NCBI RefSeq assembly: GCF_020882245.1
Contig: NC_083598.1
Coordinates: forward strand, 42,817,858-42,881,857
Reading direction: 5' to 3'
DNA length: 64,000 nucleotides
From: Rhopalosiphum padi
Taxonomy: Eukaryota; Arthropoda; Insecta; Hemiptera; Aphididae
Numbering within the stretch: the first letter of the stretch is position 1; every line of letters starts with the position of its first letter. Positions 48,010-58,840 of the stretch are shown here, piece by piece. Made by a program: the position numbers and the translations under genes. The notes under the pieces are model-generated. The model was given only the letters and a program-made list of their open reading frames with translations, made no database searches and was not told where the DNA came from.

Positions 48010-50810
48010 ATGGATTTTTCTAACAAAATTGGAAATGACAACACACCACTTTCTGACGAAGTCTTAGAAGTTCTCGAGTCTCAATTTAATAAAGTTAAAA
48101 CGCTCCATTCTACCGATTTAGAGATTATTGCAGCTGAGTTGGGTGTCAGAGATTATGATGTTAAGGTAATACAATATCATAATATCATATAAATTGTAAT
48201 AACCATTTGAAAATTTATTTCAGCTTTATTTCTAATTGGTTAAAAAATTTAATTAATTATTACGTTGCACTATATAAAGACAAAAATATGTCATATCGTT
48301 CATGGAAGTTGTACATACTTGTAATGTTATTGTACCATTAACCTACATCGGGGTACTATGTTGTTTTAATTATATGCAATTGTGTCTAATCAAAAAATTA
48401 TTAAAAAACGCCACCATCAGTTTTAAGACCATTCATAGATTTAACATGATTTTTATTGGATTTTAAGAACAATATTATAGTTAAATAATAAGGTTTCATT
48501 ATTTTTGTCGTGTCATACCAATCTTGCAAGTTTTAACTTATAAGATCACAGTCCACAATAATATATACTTTTATTACACATTATTTCTCTCTTATTTTAA
48601 ATAAATGTAGTAGCATAATATAAATTACACAAAGTAGCTACAGTAAATATATTTTTGAATAGAAGTATATTGATAATTTTATTATAGCAATAAACTTCTA
48701 AAACTGATGTCGTATACTCCTATACCTATGTACCTACAGGTTAACGAATGCATATACCTAGGTAGATTTGTAAAATATTTTTATTGTAAATGTACAATTA
48801 ATTTTTGGTAACCGTAGCAGAAAGATTAAAGGAAAATTGAATAAAAATCAAAAGTGTAATGAAAATTTAATTTTACTTTTTAATTCTTTAAGATATCAAA
48901 AAATTTTAGTCAAAAATGACTCATATAATTTCAGATATTCATCAATATTTAATATTATAGATGAGTTACTAACGTTTAATCTCCCGATATCCATACAATA
49001 AATAACCGTATAATGTGTATGAACAATTAATTATTGTATAGTTATAAAATCTAAGTACATATAGATTTTGTTTTAACTTTTATAGGAATGATAAAAATAA
49101 ATGTATAGGTATATTAAAAATTATTAAACGCAAATGTAGTGATCCTGGGTGATATCTATCAATATTATAAAGCAAATAAAACAAAATTAGTTCTGAAGTT
49201 GATTACTAGGACAAGGATTTCAATAATTAATAGTAATACTATATTAAAATTAATTTGCTATTGTCTATTATAGTTATCATACAGTATTACAATACAAATA
49301 TACAATACAATGGTGTATTAAAAAATAAAATATATCATCTCGTCAATCTGATGATAAAAATCTGTATTTCTATATTTCTGTTGTATTTCGATTTGCGTAA
49401 TGTGTCTTGTGCGTGGTCGTTTCAGTTTTAAATTTTGGAACCTCATTTTATGAATAAGTTTTGAATTTTATAATATTTATTTTACGTTTAAAAATAAAAT
49501 GTAAAGTGGCCAACAGTTTGGTGCCAATAATATATACGTGTTTACGTTTTTACTTATTTTTAGTTAAAATAAAATGAATAACTCGATTCAAATTAGCAAA
49601 CCAAATGGAATTTTTAATAAATTGGCAGGTTTATGTTTTAATATATAGCTAAATACCTATTACATTAAAATTTTAATTTTGTTATTGTTAAACTTCGGTT
49701 TCTCTAACCAGTTGTAAACATTTATTGCAGTTTAAATATATTTATGTATAATAATTATCTAAATTCATATAATATTCCATGTTATAATTACCATGAATGA
49801 TAAACATATGAATATTGATTACAATTTTATTTATTATTTTTTAGTTGCGATTATAAGACATATTACCCATTATTAGATGGTATTGAAATGCTCATTATTT
49901 ATTTTGTATTAATAATTAGTTTAGCGCGTATTTGATTATATAATGGAGTATAATGGATTACGCAAATAATTTAACAAATGTGATTAAAAATAAAAAAGCT
50001 AACAAATAATTGTTAAATTTATATGTTTAGGGTTTTGTAGATACTATAGACATTAGTTAGCATTCACTGATTTAAACTTCATTAGGTATACAAATAAGAT
50101 TATTGATACTCGAAATATTTATCAATGTTACTAGGTAATGAATCTTAATGATTTGAACTATTTGTACACTCCCTCGTTCAGAATGTTGAGTTTTAAGTCA
50201 ATCGGCTGCAGTTTATTATTGAAAACATTATTTTACATTTTTACTGTGATTTGATTTTGTATGAAGCTTTAAGCGTTTTAGATATACTAAAACCTGCAGT
50301 ATTAAAAACATGTTTCTTACAGGTATTACCTATGTATACATATTATGATTGGGAATAAAGTTAACGATATTTAATTCATAATATATACGCTATTAAAAAT
50401 TGTGAAAGGTTAAAAATCCAGTTCAAAATAGTTTTATTACAACGGAAATCTAATTTAACAACTACGAAAAATGAAAACTAAATAATGATTAGCTATATAC
50501 CTCAATACCTGTATTAAAATAACTAAATAAAATTTTCAAACCAAATTAATTGCAAAAATTATTTTTAAATAAATTTAAGGTTTAAAATCCAGTTAAATTA
50601 TTCACATATCTCATTATATATATAAATATATTATTATTAGCACATTTTGTTTTTGTTTTTTAGTATTGGTAGCGATAATTATTTACTTATATTTACTCTA
50701 AGTACCATTGTAAATTGTAATGTATTTATGTATTATAGATGTGGTATACAAATCGTTTGGCGGCATGGAGAAGGAGCCAAGGACTTTCAGATTGTTTTGG
50801 GCAACTGTGA
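48010..50810 (+). CDS. HOPX: HOPX-type homeodomain-only protein
   Basis: Two plus-strand coding exons, 48010-48165 and 50739-50810, give 75 residues, nearly all homeodomain (about residues 7-66). The core positions are present: Leu16 (residue 22), Phe20 (26) and Trp48 (54). Blocks FNKV, IAAE and RLAAWRRSQGL match vertebrate HOPX (FNKV, IAAE, RLAKWRRSEGL), and the overall length is nearly that of HOPX (73). The intron falls between homeodomain codons 46 and 47, a position common in PRD-class genes. The recognition helix reads KMWYTNRLAAW: Asn51 is kept, whereas vertebrate HOPX has Gln there and does not bind DNA. Exon 1 is preceded by an acceptor at 47996-47997, so there is a non-coding first exon. 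Role in this organism unknown; a transcriptional cofactor or small DNA-binding factor is possible. Confidence 0.8.
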
Positions 50811-52705
50811 ATTTAAAAACACACCAACTATAAATTATAATTACTATATTGTTTAAGTCGAAGTTTGTTATGCATATATATGATATATTATAATAGTGAT
50901 TTTACGATTTATATTATGAAATTCGGTAAAGTTACTTATCTATTTTGTTTTTGTATTTATTTAGTTGTTATTAGCACTTATTGTTTTATTTTGAATATTA
51001 TATGAGTATTATTATTGTTTTACACTCACCAAAATTTAAACCATGAATGTATTTATAATAATACATATTATTTAAATTAACAAAAAATGTATTATCATTT
51101 ATTTCAATTAAATTCACATTTAATATAATGATATATAAAATATAAATCGACGTTGTTACATTAACAATACGTAACGTTGAAAATGCATAACTTTTAAAAA
51201 CATTTTTCGTGATTTGCAATATTCTACATTGCAATCAAACCATGTGACATATGTTATTTTATGAGTTTAATCATTTTATTTATTTATACTTGCCTTGTAA
51301 TTATAATAATTTTAATCGAACATATATATAATCATATAATATATAACAGTCAAATCAGATTTGGGAATAAGATTCTCGTGAAGTACCTACCTCATAAAAC
51401 TGAACTCAATTAATTATTTTAGAAATAAATTTGCTTTTATTTAAATAAATATAGTTTTTTCACATTCTAAACGACCGGCGAACTACACATATCAGTTTAT
51501 AACCATAATATTATTGCTATCGTTCACGTGCAGTGAAATGATAAAATATTAGCTAAAAAAAATGTTTGAATGCAATTATTTTTAAAGTTTTCCTAGAACG
51601 TATGTATAATTTATAGGTATATAATATATATATATATATGTATAGTTTTATCTTCATTTATACGTAAATTGTATAAATTTTAATACCGTGTAACAAATAC
51701 AAATATTTATTTAGGCACTTAACAATTTAGAGTTTTCTTGTTACCACACACCGTCATTATAACACCGCTATTTCATTATTTGAAACATTCAAAGTAAACA
51801 AAATATAAGATACTCTATCGAACCGGGAAAATTAAACAGAAAAGAGTTTTAAATGACGTTATCCTAACTTCTAAGTATCCAAATATCACTATTATAAGAA
51901 TCATCAGCATGTGTTGTCTTTATCTTACACAGATTATGTATAACATGTAAATTGTACGCTCACAATAATCAATTTTACTCAAATTAAAGAGGATTGAATT
52001 ATTATAAAAATTATATAAGGAAGGTGGTTAGGTCTTAGGTGTAATTATGCACCTCAGAGGTTTTTATTGATATTTTAATTATAGAGCAAATTATGAGTGT
52101 TTTAAAACTACCTACCTATAATTTTATTATATTTACTAAATTTTAAAATGATTATACCTTGCTTAAACACGTGTGTCATCCCCTTAACTCAATAACTCCA
52201 CAAATGTAATAGTTTATAAATTATATTATATCATACTTATATCGTATTATTTATTTACTGGAAAACATATTTTGTTAATACCTATAATACTGCATTCAAT
52301 GCATAGCAAGATACTTGTTATAAACATTTTTAATTAAAATATGTAAACACAAAACGTAAGTATACAGAAGTGTGATGGTTATAAGCATAGTATTTTTTTA
52401 ATCATTAATTTAATATCTGCATTATGTACATAACATATAATTAATTATCGATAAAACATGGCAAGAAACGAGTTTCCAGACAATTTTTAAAATAAAACCG
52501 ATTTTTCAAATCATTCGTAAATCGTAATATTGCAAAAGTGAAAAGTTATAAACTTTTATCCGACGTTATAATGTTGAGTTTATACTTTTTGCAAAAGGAC
52601 AACACGTATGAATTATTTAACATTATATTGTCGTAATAAATTAAAGAAGACTATTAAGATGTGACAATTGGTACATTTTATGCAGCAATAATATTTTTAA
52701 CTTGA
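50811..52705. other. 3' flank of HOPX-like gene and intergenic DNA
   Basis: AT-rich with no further gene recognised. The 3' end of the HOPX-like transcript is not obvious; AATAAA occurs only at some distance (for example about 51424). Confidence 0.45.
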
Positions 52706-52779
52706 TATGGTAATATTGGTAATTGGTATAATCATCATATATCAAATATCATATTATACCAATTACCAATATTACCATA
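52706..52779. repeat. perfect 27-bp hairpin with 20-nt loop
   Basis: TATGGTAATATTGGTAATTG at the start of the left arm (52706-52732) is exactly complemented by the right arm (52753-52779). No mismatch interrupts the 27 pairs. The stem is AT-rich and the loop is unpaired. Confidence 0.85.
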
Positions 52780-53326
52780 AAGCCACTAAACAAAAAAAAA
52801 ATATCAATTATATTTTTACTCTAAATAAATATATTATAGAGGTAATTAAAAAAAACACCACTAATATAACCAGCGATCGAGTTAAGTGAAGCGAAACTAA
52901 AGTGTTCAACAACCGGTCTGTGCACGACAAGATGTCCGAGTTTTACGTATATTTGACCACAATGAATGACCTTACTGCTACAGTTTTAAATGTTAATACA
53001 TCACATAAAAGGCTTTACTTCTTTTCGTTTTGTTTATTATATGAAGGCGATTTGGTCGGGTGATTATTTATAAAACGACGGGACAATCTAAAAGACAATA
53101 TTATTAATATGTTGTGCAATGCTGTTATTATTTCTAGACGTTAGAAAGTAAATTATTATGAACAATATTTATACAATTCATCACCTCGTGGCTAGAGAGC
53201 GCCACGTAATATGTGATGGTTAAATACTACTAAGGTCCAAATAGTAAATTTATCATGGATGATAATAATACTAACGCAATTATAATATGCATTTCAATAC
53301 CTAACCTTGACAGTATTTTAGATTCT

Positions 53327-53920
53327 GAGTGGAGCCATAATGTCTTGATTTTACAATAATGTATTTCTTTTTATTTGTGGATGAGTGCAAGATAAGTGAT
53401 AAGTTCTTGGTAAAATGTTTCGATTTTAAAAAATGGAGGTGGTTTTGGATATCAAATTTAATCTTGTTCGTATTTTGGAGAGCTCAAACTGAAAAACGCC
53501 GAGTAGTTATTTTTAAAATCGGGTAAAAGGTACTAGTTTAGTTGATGCTCGCCAGCCAGCGTATCTATCGTCGCTCAGGTTTAGTTGATCCTCGCCACTT
53601 ATATTTCTCTTATTTTTGATATGCTAATTATCTTATATACGAGAAATATAAGTGACGGGTGTCAACTAAACCTGAGTGGCGGGAGAATACGCGTGCTGGC
53701 GGGCATTAACTAAACCAGTACCGTTTGAAAATTTAATTAAAGGCTCCTCATAGGTTGCTTATTTTTATTAAACATATCTAAAGACTAAAAATTCGTCAAA
53801 ATCGCAAAAAAATACAAACTATTTTGTAGTTAAAAATTGATGATGAAAGTGATCAAAAAAATGAAGAAATGTAGATGAGTATCTATAGTAGGGTTCCATA
53901 ATTTTTTTAAATATATTGAG
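53327..53920. repeat. dispersed repeat interrupted by a foldback
   Basis: Starts near GATTCTGAGTGGAGCCATAA and resumes after the foldback (from about 53725) with repeat-like, non-coding sequence up to GTAGATGAGTATCTATAGTA. GATTCTGA..GGA motifs also occur in the dispersed repeat copy B (about 34535), so this may be a related family. Borders are approximate. Confidence 0.4.
53529..53722. mobile_element. foldback element, arms about 85 bp
   Basis: The left arm (GGTACTAGTTTAGTTGATGC...) and right arm (...GCATTAACTAAACCAGTACC) are reverse complements with scattered mismatches. Each arm itself repeats the unit GTTTAGTTGAT.CTCGCC twice (about 53535 and 53579). The loop is the AT-rich stretch near 53608-53640. 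The arms are GC-richer than the surroundings, indicating a separate insertion. Confidence 0.65.
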
Positions 53921-53922
53921 TT

Positions 53923-55624
53923 AATTAAATGTTCAATAAATAATTGTCTTTGATAATTATTATTTTTCATGCATATTTTAACATTTTAGTGCATACGCCA
54001 TACATTTATGCATATTTTAGATTTTTTAGCGCATATTTGGTTGATATTCAATGTATATAAATCCGCGCTCTACTGATAAGTAATATCACATTTTATTAAA
54101 CATTCCAACGATAGTTACAACGCCAAATGAAAAACTGATTACAAATACAGTTGATAAATACATTTTAAAATTAAATGCTAAACGATCCACAATTGTTTAT
54201 TCATAGATTCCTAGTGATAAATTCGTGTTTATAATATTATTATGATTTTGTTATGCTTAGATAAAATAGAACAAATAACTATTGTTTAATTTATGATGAA
54301 ATATTATGTTTATATAAAGTGATATATATTTTATTAAGTTACACAAAATATTGTTTTGAAAATTTATATAAATAGGTACTATCACATTTTTTATCATTTA
54401 CATAATATAGTTGTGCGTTAAAAATATCTTTAACAAGTAAAGAGATGTCTTATTGCATAACAATATGCTATATAATTTATTAATAATTAGTAATAAAAAA
54501 GGGTCTAATAGACATGGGAGTATTCTTTACTTGGGAACGAATACACGTGTTGTACTCAAAAATGGAAAAGTTCTATACTACAGTTAAATTGGTATGCGTA
54601 TATACTATATATCTACGATATTTGTTTTATACTTTTATAAGAGGACGATTGTGAAATTTTTGATTTAAAAAGTTAATGAAATCACAAATTGTACTTACAA
54701 AAATCGTATTATTTTTTTCCTTATTGATGGACATATACACACCAATTATTACAAAATTAACAACTTATACTTATAAAACAGTTAAAATAGTTTTAAAAAT
54801 CGCTTATGGTAAGAGAAATTTAAAAAATAAGAAGAAGCAGTGAAGAATAAAATTAGTTCAATAGTTAGTATAGTTAGAATTATCGAAGAGAACACTATTT
54901 ACAATAGGTCATTGGAAAGATTATTTGAAAACTAACTTGAAAACGATTCAATCAAATATACCTTGAAGAGTAGCAGGCTCTCTGTTAATCTCTTCATCTA
55001 TACATTTGTTTAAACCAAAATTAAATAGGTAATTAGTAAATAACATTAATTAGAAATTAAACTTGCCCTTGAGTAGTATATATACATATTACATACATAT
55101 AAGTAAGTATATTATTATTTATTACATTTTTATTTATACCCATGTCAAAAATACTCTATTCGGGCTTTTTTTTTATACATTTATAGTTTAATATAAATTA
55201 TAATATCATGTATATTAATAGGTAAGTATACAAAATATTTATACAGCTTATTTTTGAAAAAATATCTTAAATTAGATTATTTTATAGATCATTCAATCCT
55301 GTAGTAATATAGTGCCTTTGCTTTAGTAACGTTGAATGTACGATGCACAATTTTTCAATTCTAAACGCGAATGCCCCTAAATTGCCTACTTTCTACGCCG
55401 TTTTAAATGTTCATAATATTTTGATGAAATACGTACATCGTTTTTTATTACATACTTATATATTTTGACAACTAAATGTTCAAATATTGTACATAGACTT
55501 TTATAGCACAACACGAAAATTTCGATAGTTTCATCTTATTTATTAAGGAATTTTAGAATAAAATTAAATATAAAATAACATGTATATTATTATATTAATG
55601 TAATAGTAATGATATGATTACCTA
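53923..55624. other. intergenic, no gene recognised
   Basis: AT-rich with no supported coding exon, RNA gene or clear repeat border. Confidence 0.45.
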
Positions 55625-56933
55625 GTCGTGCCATAAGTTCTGTCCCTTATACAAAGGTGTATACTTAATAAATAAAATAAAACAAATATAAAAAAACTGA
55701 TGTTATTTATTCTTTATTAACTTACTAACTAAAAAAAAATAAATACTATTCAAAATGTCCACCATTTGCATTTATACACTTCTTCAAACGATCTGGCCAC
55801 TCGTCTATGACAGCACGCACCATTTCTAACGGTATTGAGGCAGCTGATTTTACCAAATCGGCTTTTAATGATTCGATATTTCGATGGGGCTTAGAGCAGA
55901 CCTTCTCCTCTAAAATATTCCATAGTCTGTAGTCGAAAGGATTGAGGTCTGGACTTCCCGAGGGCCAATCTTGAGCGGCGATAAATTCAGGTAAATTGAC
56001 CTCTAACCAGCGTTGTGTGGTTTTTGCTTTATGTGCAGGCGCTGAATCCTGCTGAAAGGTCCAGTTCTTTCCTACAAACAAAGTATCACTTAAAGGCTTC
56101 ACCACCTTTTCTAAAATATCGTTTTGGTAGTTAACCGCACGTGTTTTGACTCCCTGCTCACAGAAATGCAGTTGAGTAACACCCTCATATGACACTCCCC
56201 ACCAAACCATCACTGAGGCTGGATGATGTCCTCTTTCTACTCTTTGAATATTTTCAGCAGCTTCCCGAGAGTTGTGAGCATAAACTCTATCATTTTGACG
56301 GTTAAATTTTTCTTCTACAGTAAAAATTTTTTCATCTGTAAACAGTATCTGTCTGTGGCCATTTTTTGCGTACCGCTTAAGTAACTTCTTCGCTCTTGTC
56401 GTTCTAATTTGACGTAAAGCGTCGGTCAACCGCTGACCGGTGCTTCTTCGATAAGCACCAAGACCAAGGTCTTCTTTAATTATTCGTGACATGGTTCTTG
56501 GTGGAATTTTCATTTCTCTAGCCATGATTTTTTGCTTGCGAAGTGGATTTCTACGAATCCTCTGTGCGACAGCTTCGACTGCTGCATTTGTTCTTATTTC
56601 ACGTGGACGTCCACTTCTTGGCTTGTCATCTATAGTGTTGAACTCGTTGAACCGTTTTATGTTCCGATAAACAAATTTTTTCGTTATTTTCAACAGTTTC
56701 AACAAGTTGAAAATCTCTAATGGTGTTTTATTACACTTAAATAACGCAATAACAGCAACACGATTTTCTTTAATACCCCATTCCATGTTTAATACGTGAC
56801 GTGAACTATCGTACTAACCAAAAATAGTAGATATTACAATTGTTGAAAATTATATTCATAAACAAAGTCATTAGTGTTATTGTAAAATATTAATGGAACA
56901 ACTGATAAATAGGGACAGAACTTATGGCACGAC
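55625..56933 (-). mobile_element. intact mariner-type (DD37D, maT-like) transposon
   Basis: Terminal inverted repeats share 23 identical bases at the ends (GTCGTGCCATAAGTTCTGTC followed by CCT). TA flanks both sides (55623-55624 and 56934-56935), the expected mariner target duplication. The element is 1309 bp and contains one uninterrupted transposase gene on the minus strand. Near-identical ends and an unbroken frame point to a recent insertion. Confidence 0.92.
55746..56786 (-). CDS. mariner/Tc1 superfamily transposase, DD37D (maT-like)
   Basis: A single 346-residue frame without introns, the usual mariner length. Residues about 1-110 hold paired helix-turn-helix DNA-binding segments followed by a basic GRPRE linker (residues 59-63). 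The catalytic triad is visible: Asp151 in ILFTDEKIF, Asp247 in FQQDSAPAH, and Asp285 in SPDLNPFDYRLWN, with 37 residues between the second and third, which defines the DD37D (maT) group. The tail WNILEEKVCSKPH and the final INANGGHFE are typical of that group. It would cut and rejoin its own element at TA sites in the nucleus. All key residues are present and no stop interrupts it, so it may still be active. Base composition is GC-richer than its neighbourhood. Confidence 0.93.
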   Translation of the reverse strand: MEWGIKENRVAVIALFKCNKTPLEIFNLLKLLKITKKFVYRNIKRFNEFNTIDDKPRSGRPREIRTNAAVEAVAQRIRRNPLRKQKIMAREMKIPPRTMSRIIKEDLGLGAYRRSTGQRLTDALRQIRTTRAKKLLKRYAKNGHRQILFTDEKIFTVEEKFNRQNDRVYAHNSREAAENIQRVERGHHPASVMVWWGVSYEGVTQLHFCEQGVKTRAVNYQNDILEKVVKPLSDTLFVGKNWTFQQDSAPAHKAKTTQRWLEVNLPEFIAAQDWPSGSPDLNPFDYRLWNILEEKVCSKPHRNIESLKADLVKSAASIPLEMVRAVIDEWPDRLKKCINANGGHFE

Positions 56934-58683
56934 TAAGTATAAGCAAGCACAAATACAGTCATGCAGACAGTGTAAATATAAGGGAATTATAAAAAGCAAT
57001 GATACTAAATAATATTTAGTAAATATATAAGAATAGTATATTTTAGTAAGTTCCACACCCACTGAATATCCGGTGAATCCGATGACCCCACTGTTATCCC
57101 CTCCATGATGTGAATTGGCGTGCCCCTCTCATTCAGCCGCGAATGGCCGTGCCATACTTATACCTCATACCCGCAAATAGCCCAGCGTTAACGTGAGTGT
57201 GATCTGCGATATTATGTAAATTTAAATAATGATATTATATATTATATTATTGTACGTATTTACGTATTTATTTTGTTTTCTACGTATGTAGGTAATTAAC
57301 GCCAGGACTCAGAAACCTAATAAATCGCATATGTTTGTATATTAAACGAGTGTAAAAGTATTTATTATAGAATTTATAATGTGTACTTCAGCACATCCAA
57401 ATATTGCAGTTTTTTTTAATGTATGGGTCACGCAGACGAATTCTTACATACGAATGAATTCTGTCAATAATAATGAAAGTAAAAGAATTATAATTCAACA
57501 AAAATCTCATATCCAATTTATAAATAAAAAAATAGAATTACATAACGACAACCAAATTAATAGATATAATTTTATAAAAAGTTTAATTTAATTTCATAAT
57601 ATTTAATTATAATTTTATTACATTTAATTTTATACCGAAAACAACGATGTTTGTTGTATGTATTAATTATTATTATTTTTAATTAGTTTTTATACCTATA
57701 GATTTAAAATAATTTATATAAAATATGTTAGTGATACATCGTTTAGACTATGCTGTTTCCGGTATTACTTATCTAATATTATTTGTATTTAATTTTAATA
57801 TCATAGGTATATTATATTTAAACAATAAAAAAAAATAAAAAACTTATGTGCGGAGTTAGGGTGACATATTATAAAATGGCCATAATGCACGCGCAGTTAT
57901 GGTACACCGATTTGATAATGATGTTGCCAAAATTTCTATAACGTAATATAGCTAATTTTTTCCCGAAAATATTGTATTTATTATATTATTATAATTAATA
58001 TTTAATTACTAATATAATAATATTTATTAACTCAATACCATTTTATCTAATAATAATATGATTATATTCGTGATTTTAAGTTATATATTTAAAAAAAACA
58101 AAATTGATTAGTTTTGCGTAAAAATACTAGTTTTTCCTAATTTTTTTATTTTTTTCCTGATTATTCTGAAAAATATTAGGAATTTTTACTTTTTACCTAT
58201 TAAATTCGGTGGCTTCATTTTAGTTCTTGTGAGTGGGGGGGGGGGGGCAAAAGTTTTGACCGGTTCATAATAATAAAAAAAAAAATCGCTTGCTAACAAT
58301 TACATTTGTATCTCAATACAAACGCGCCTTCTTAAATAATTTTATACATATATACGTACTAGGTTGGTAACTATGTTAGTTACTACCACGGTTATCTCAG
58401 ATAACCATTAACCGTGGTTACTCTAGGCATAAATAACACATTTATTTGAGAGATAACAATGACTAAATTATATATATAAATGTAGAAGGGTGCCCAATAG
58501 GAAATATTACCTATTAGCATTGAGTATATATTGTACACTCGATGCTATTAACTACTATATAATGACTTATATTTGAGGGGAATTTTACCGCAATTTATGT
58601 CTTAGTTACGCCAAATATATGTATAAAGGTATTTAAAACAAAACATACCAAAATTAACATATACCCGACAATGGTCCGCTAAA

Positions 58684-58709
58684 GACAGGGGGGTTAATGC
58701 CCCCCTGTC
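58684..58709. repeat. GC-rich perfect hairpin
   Basis: GACAGGGGGG and CCCCCCTGTC form a perfect 10-bp stem around a 6-base loop. It stands out in AT-rich DNA and may be the fused end of a transposon with G-run subterminal sequence. Confidence 0.6.
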
Positions 58710-58803
58710 ATCTCCTAAATGACATCCCTGATTAAATGGATAAATTAATTTTTATTAGAAACCATTTTGAAAGTAGAATCTTAAATCATTTTTTCTACTA
58801 CCA

Positions 58804-58804
<1 letters not shown>

Positions 58805-58838
<34 letters not shown>
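58805..58838. repeat. (CA)17 microsatellite
   Basis: Seventeen uninterrupted CA units. Confidence 0.95.

Positions 58839-58840
<2 letters not shown>

Noticed and set aside
56532..56720. Plus-strand open frame
   Set aside because: It is the antisense shadow of the mariner transposase.
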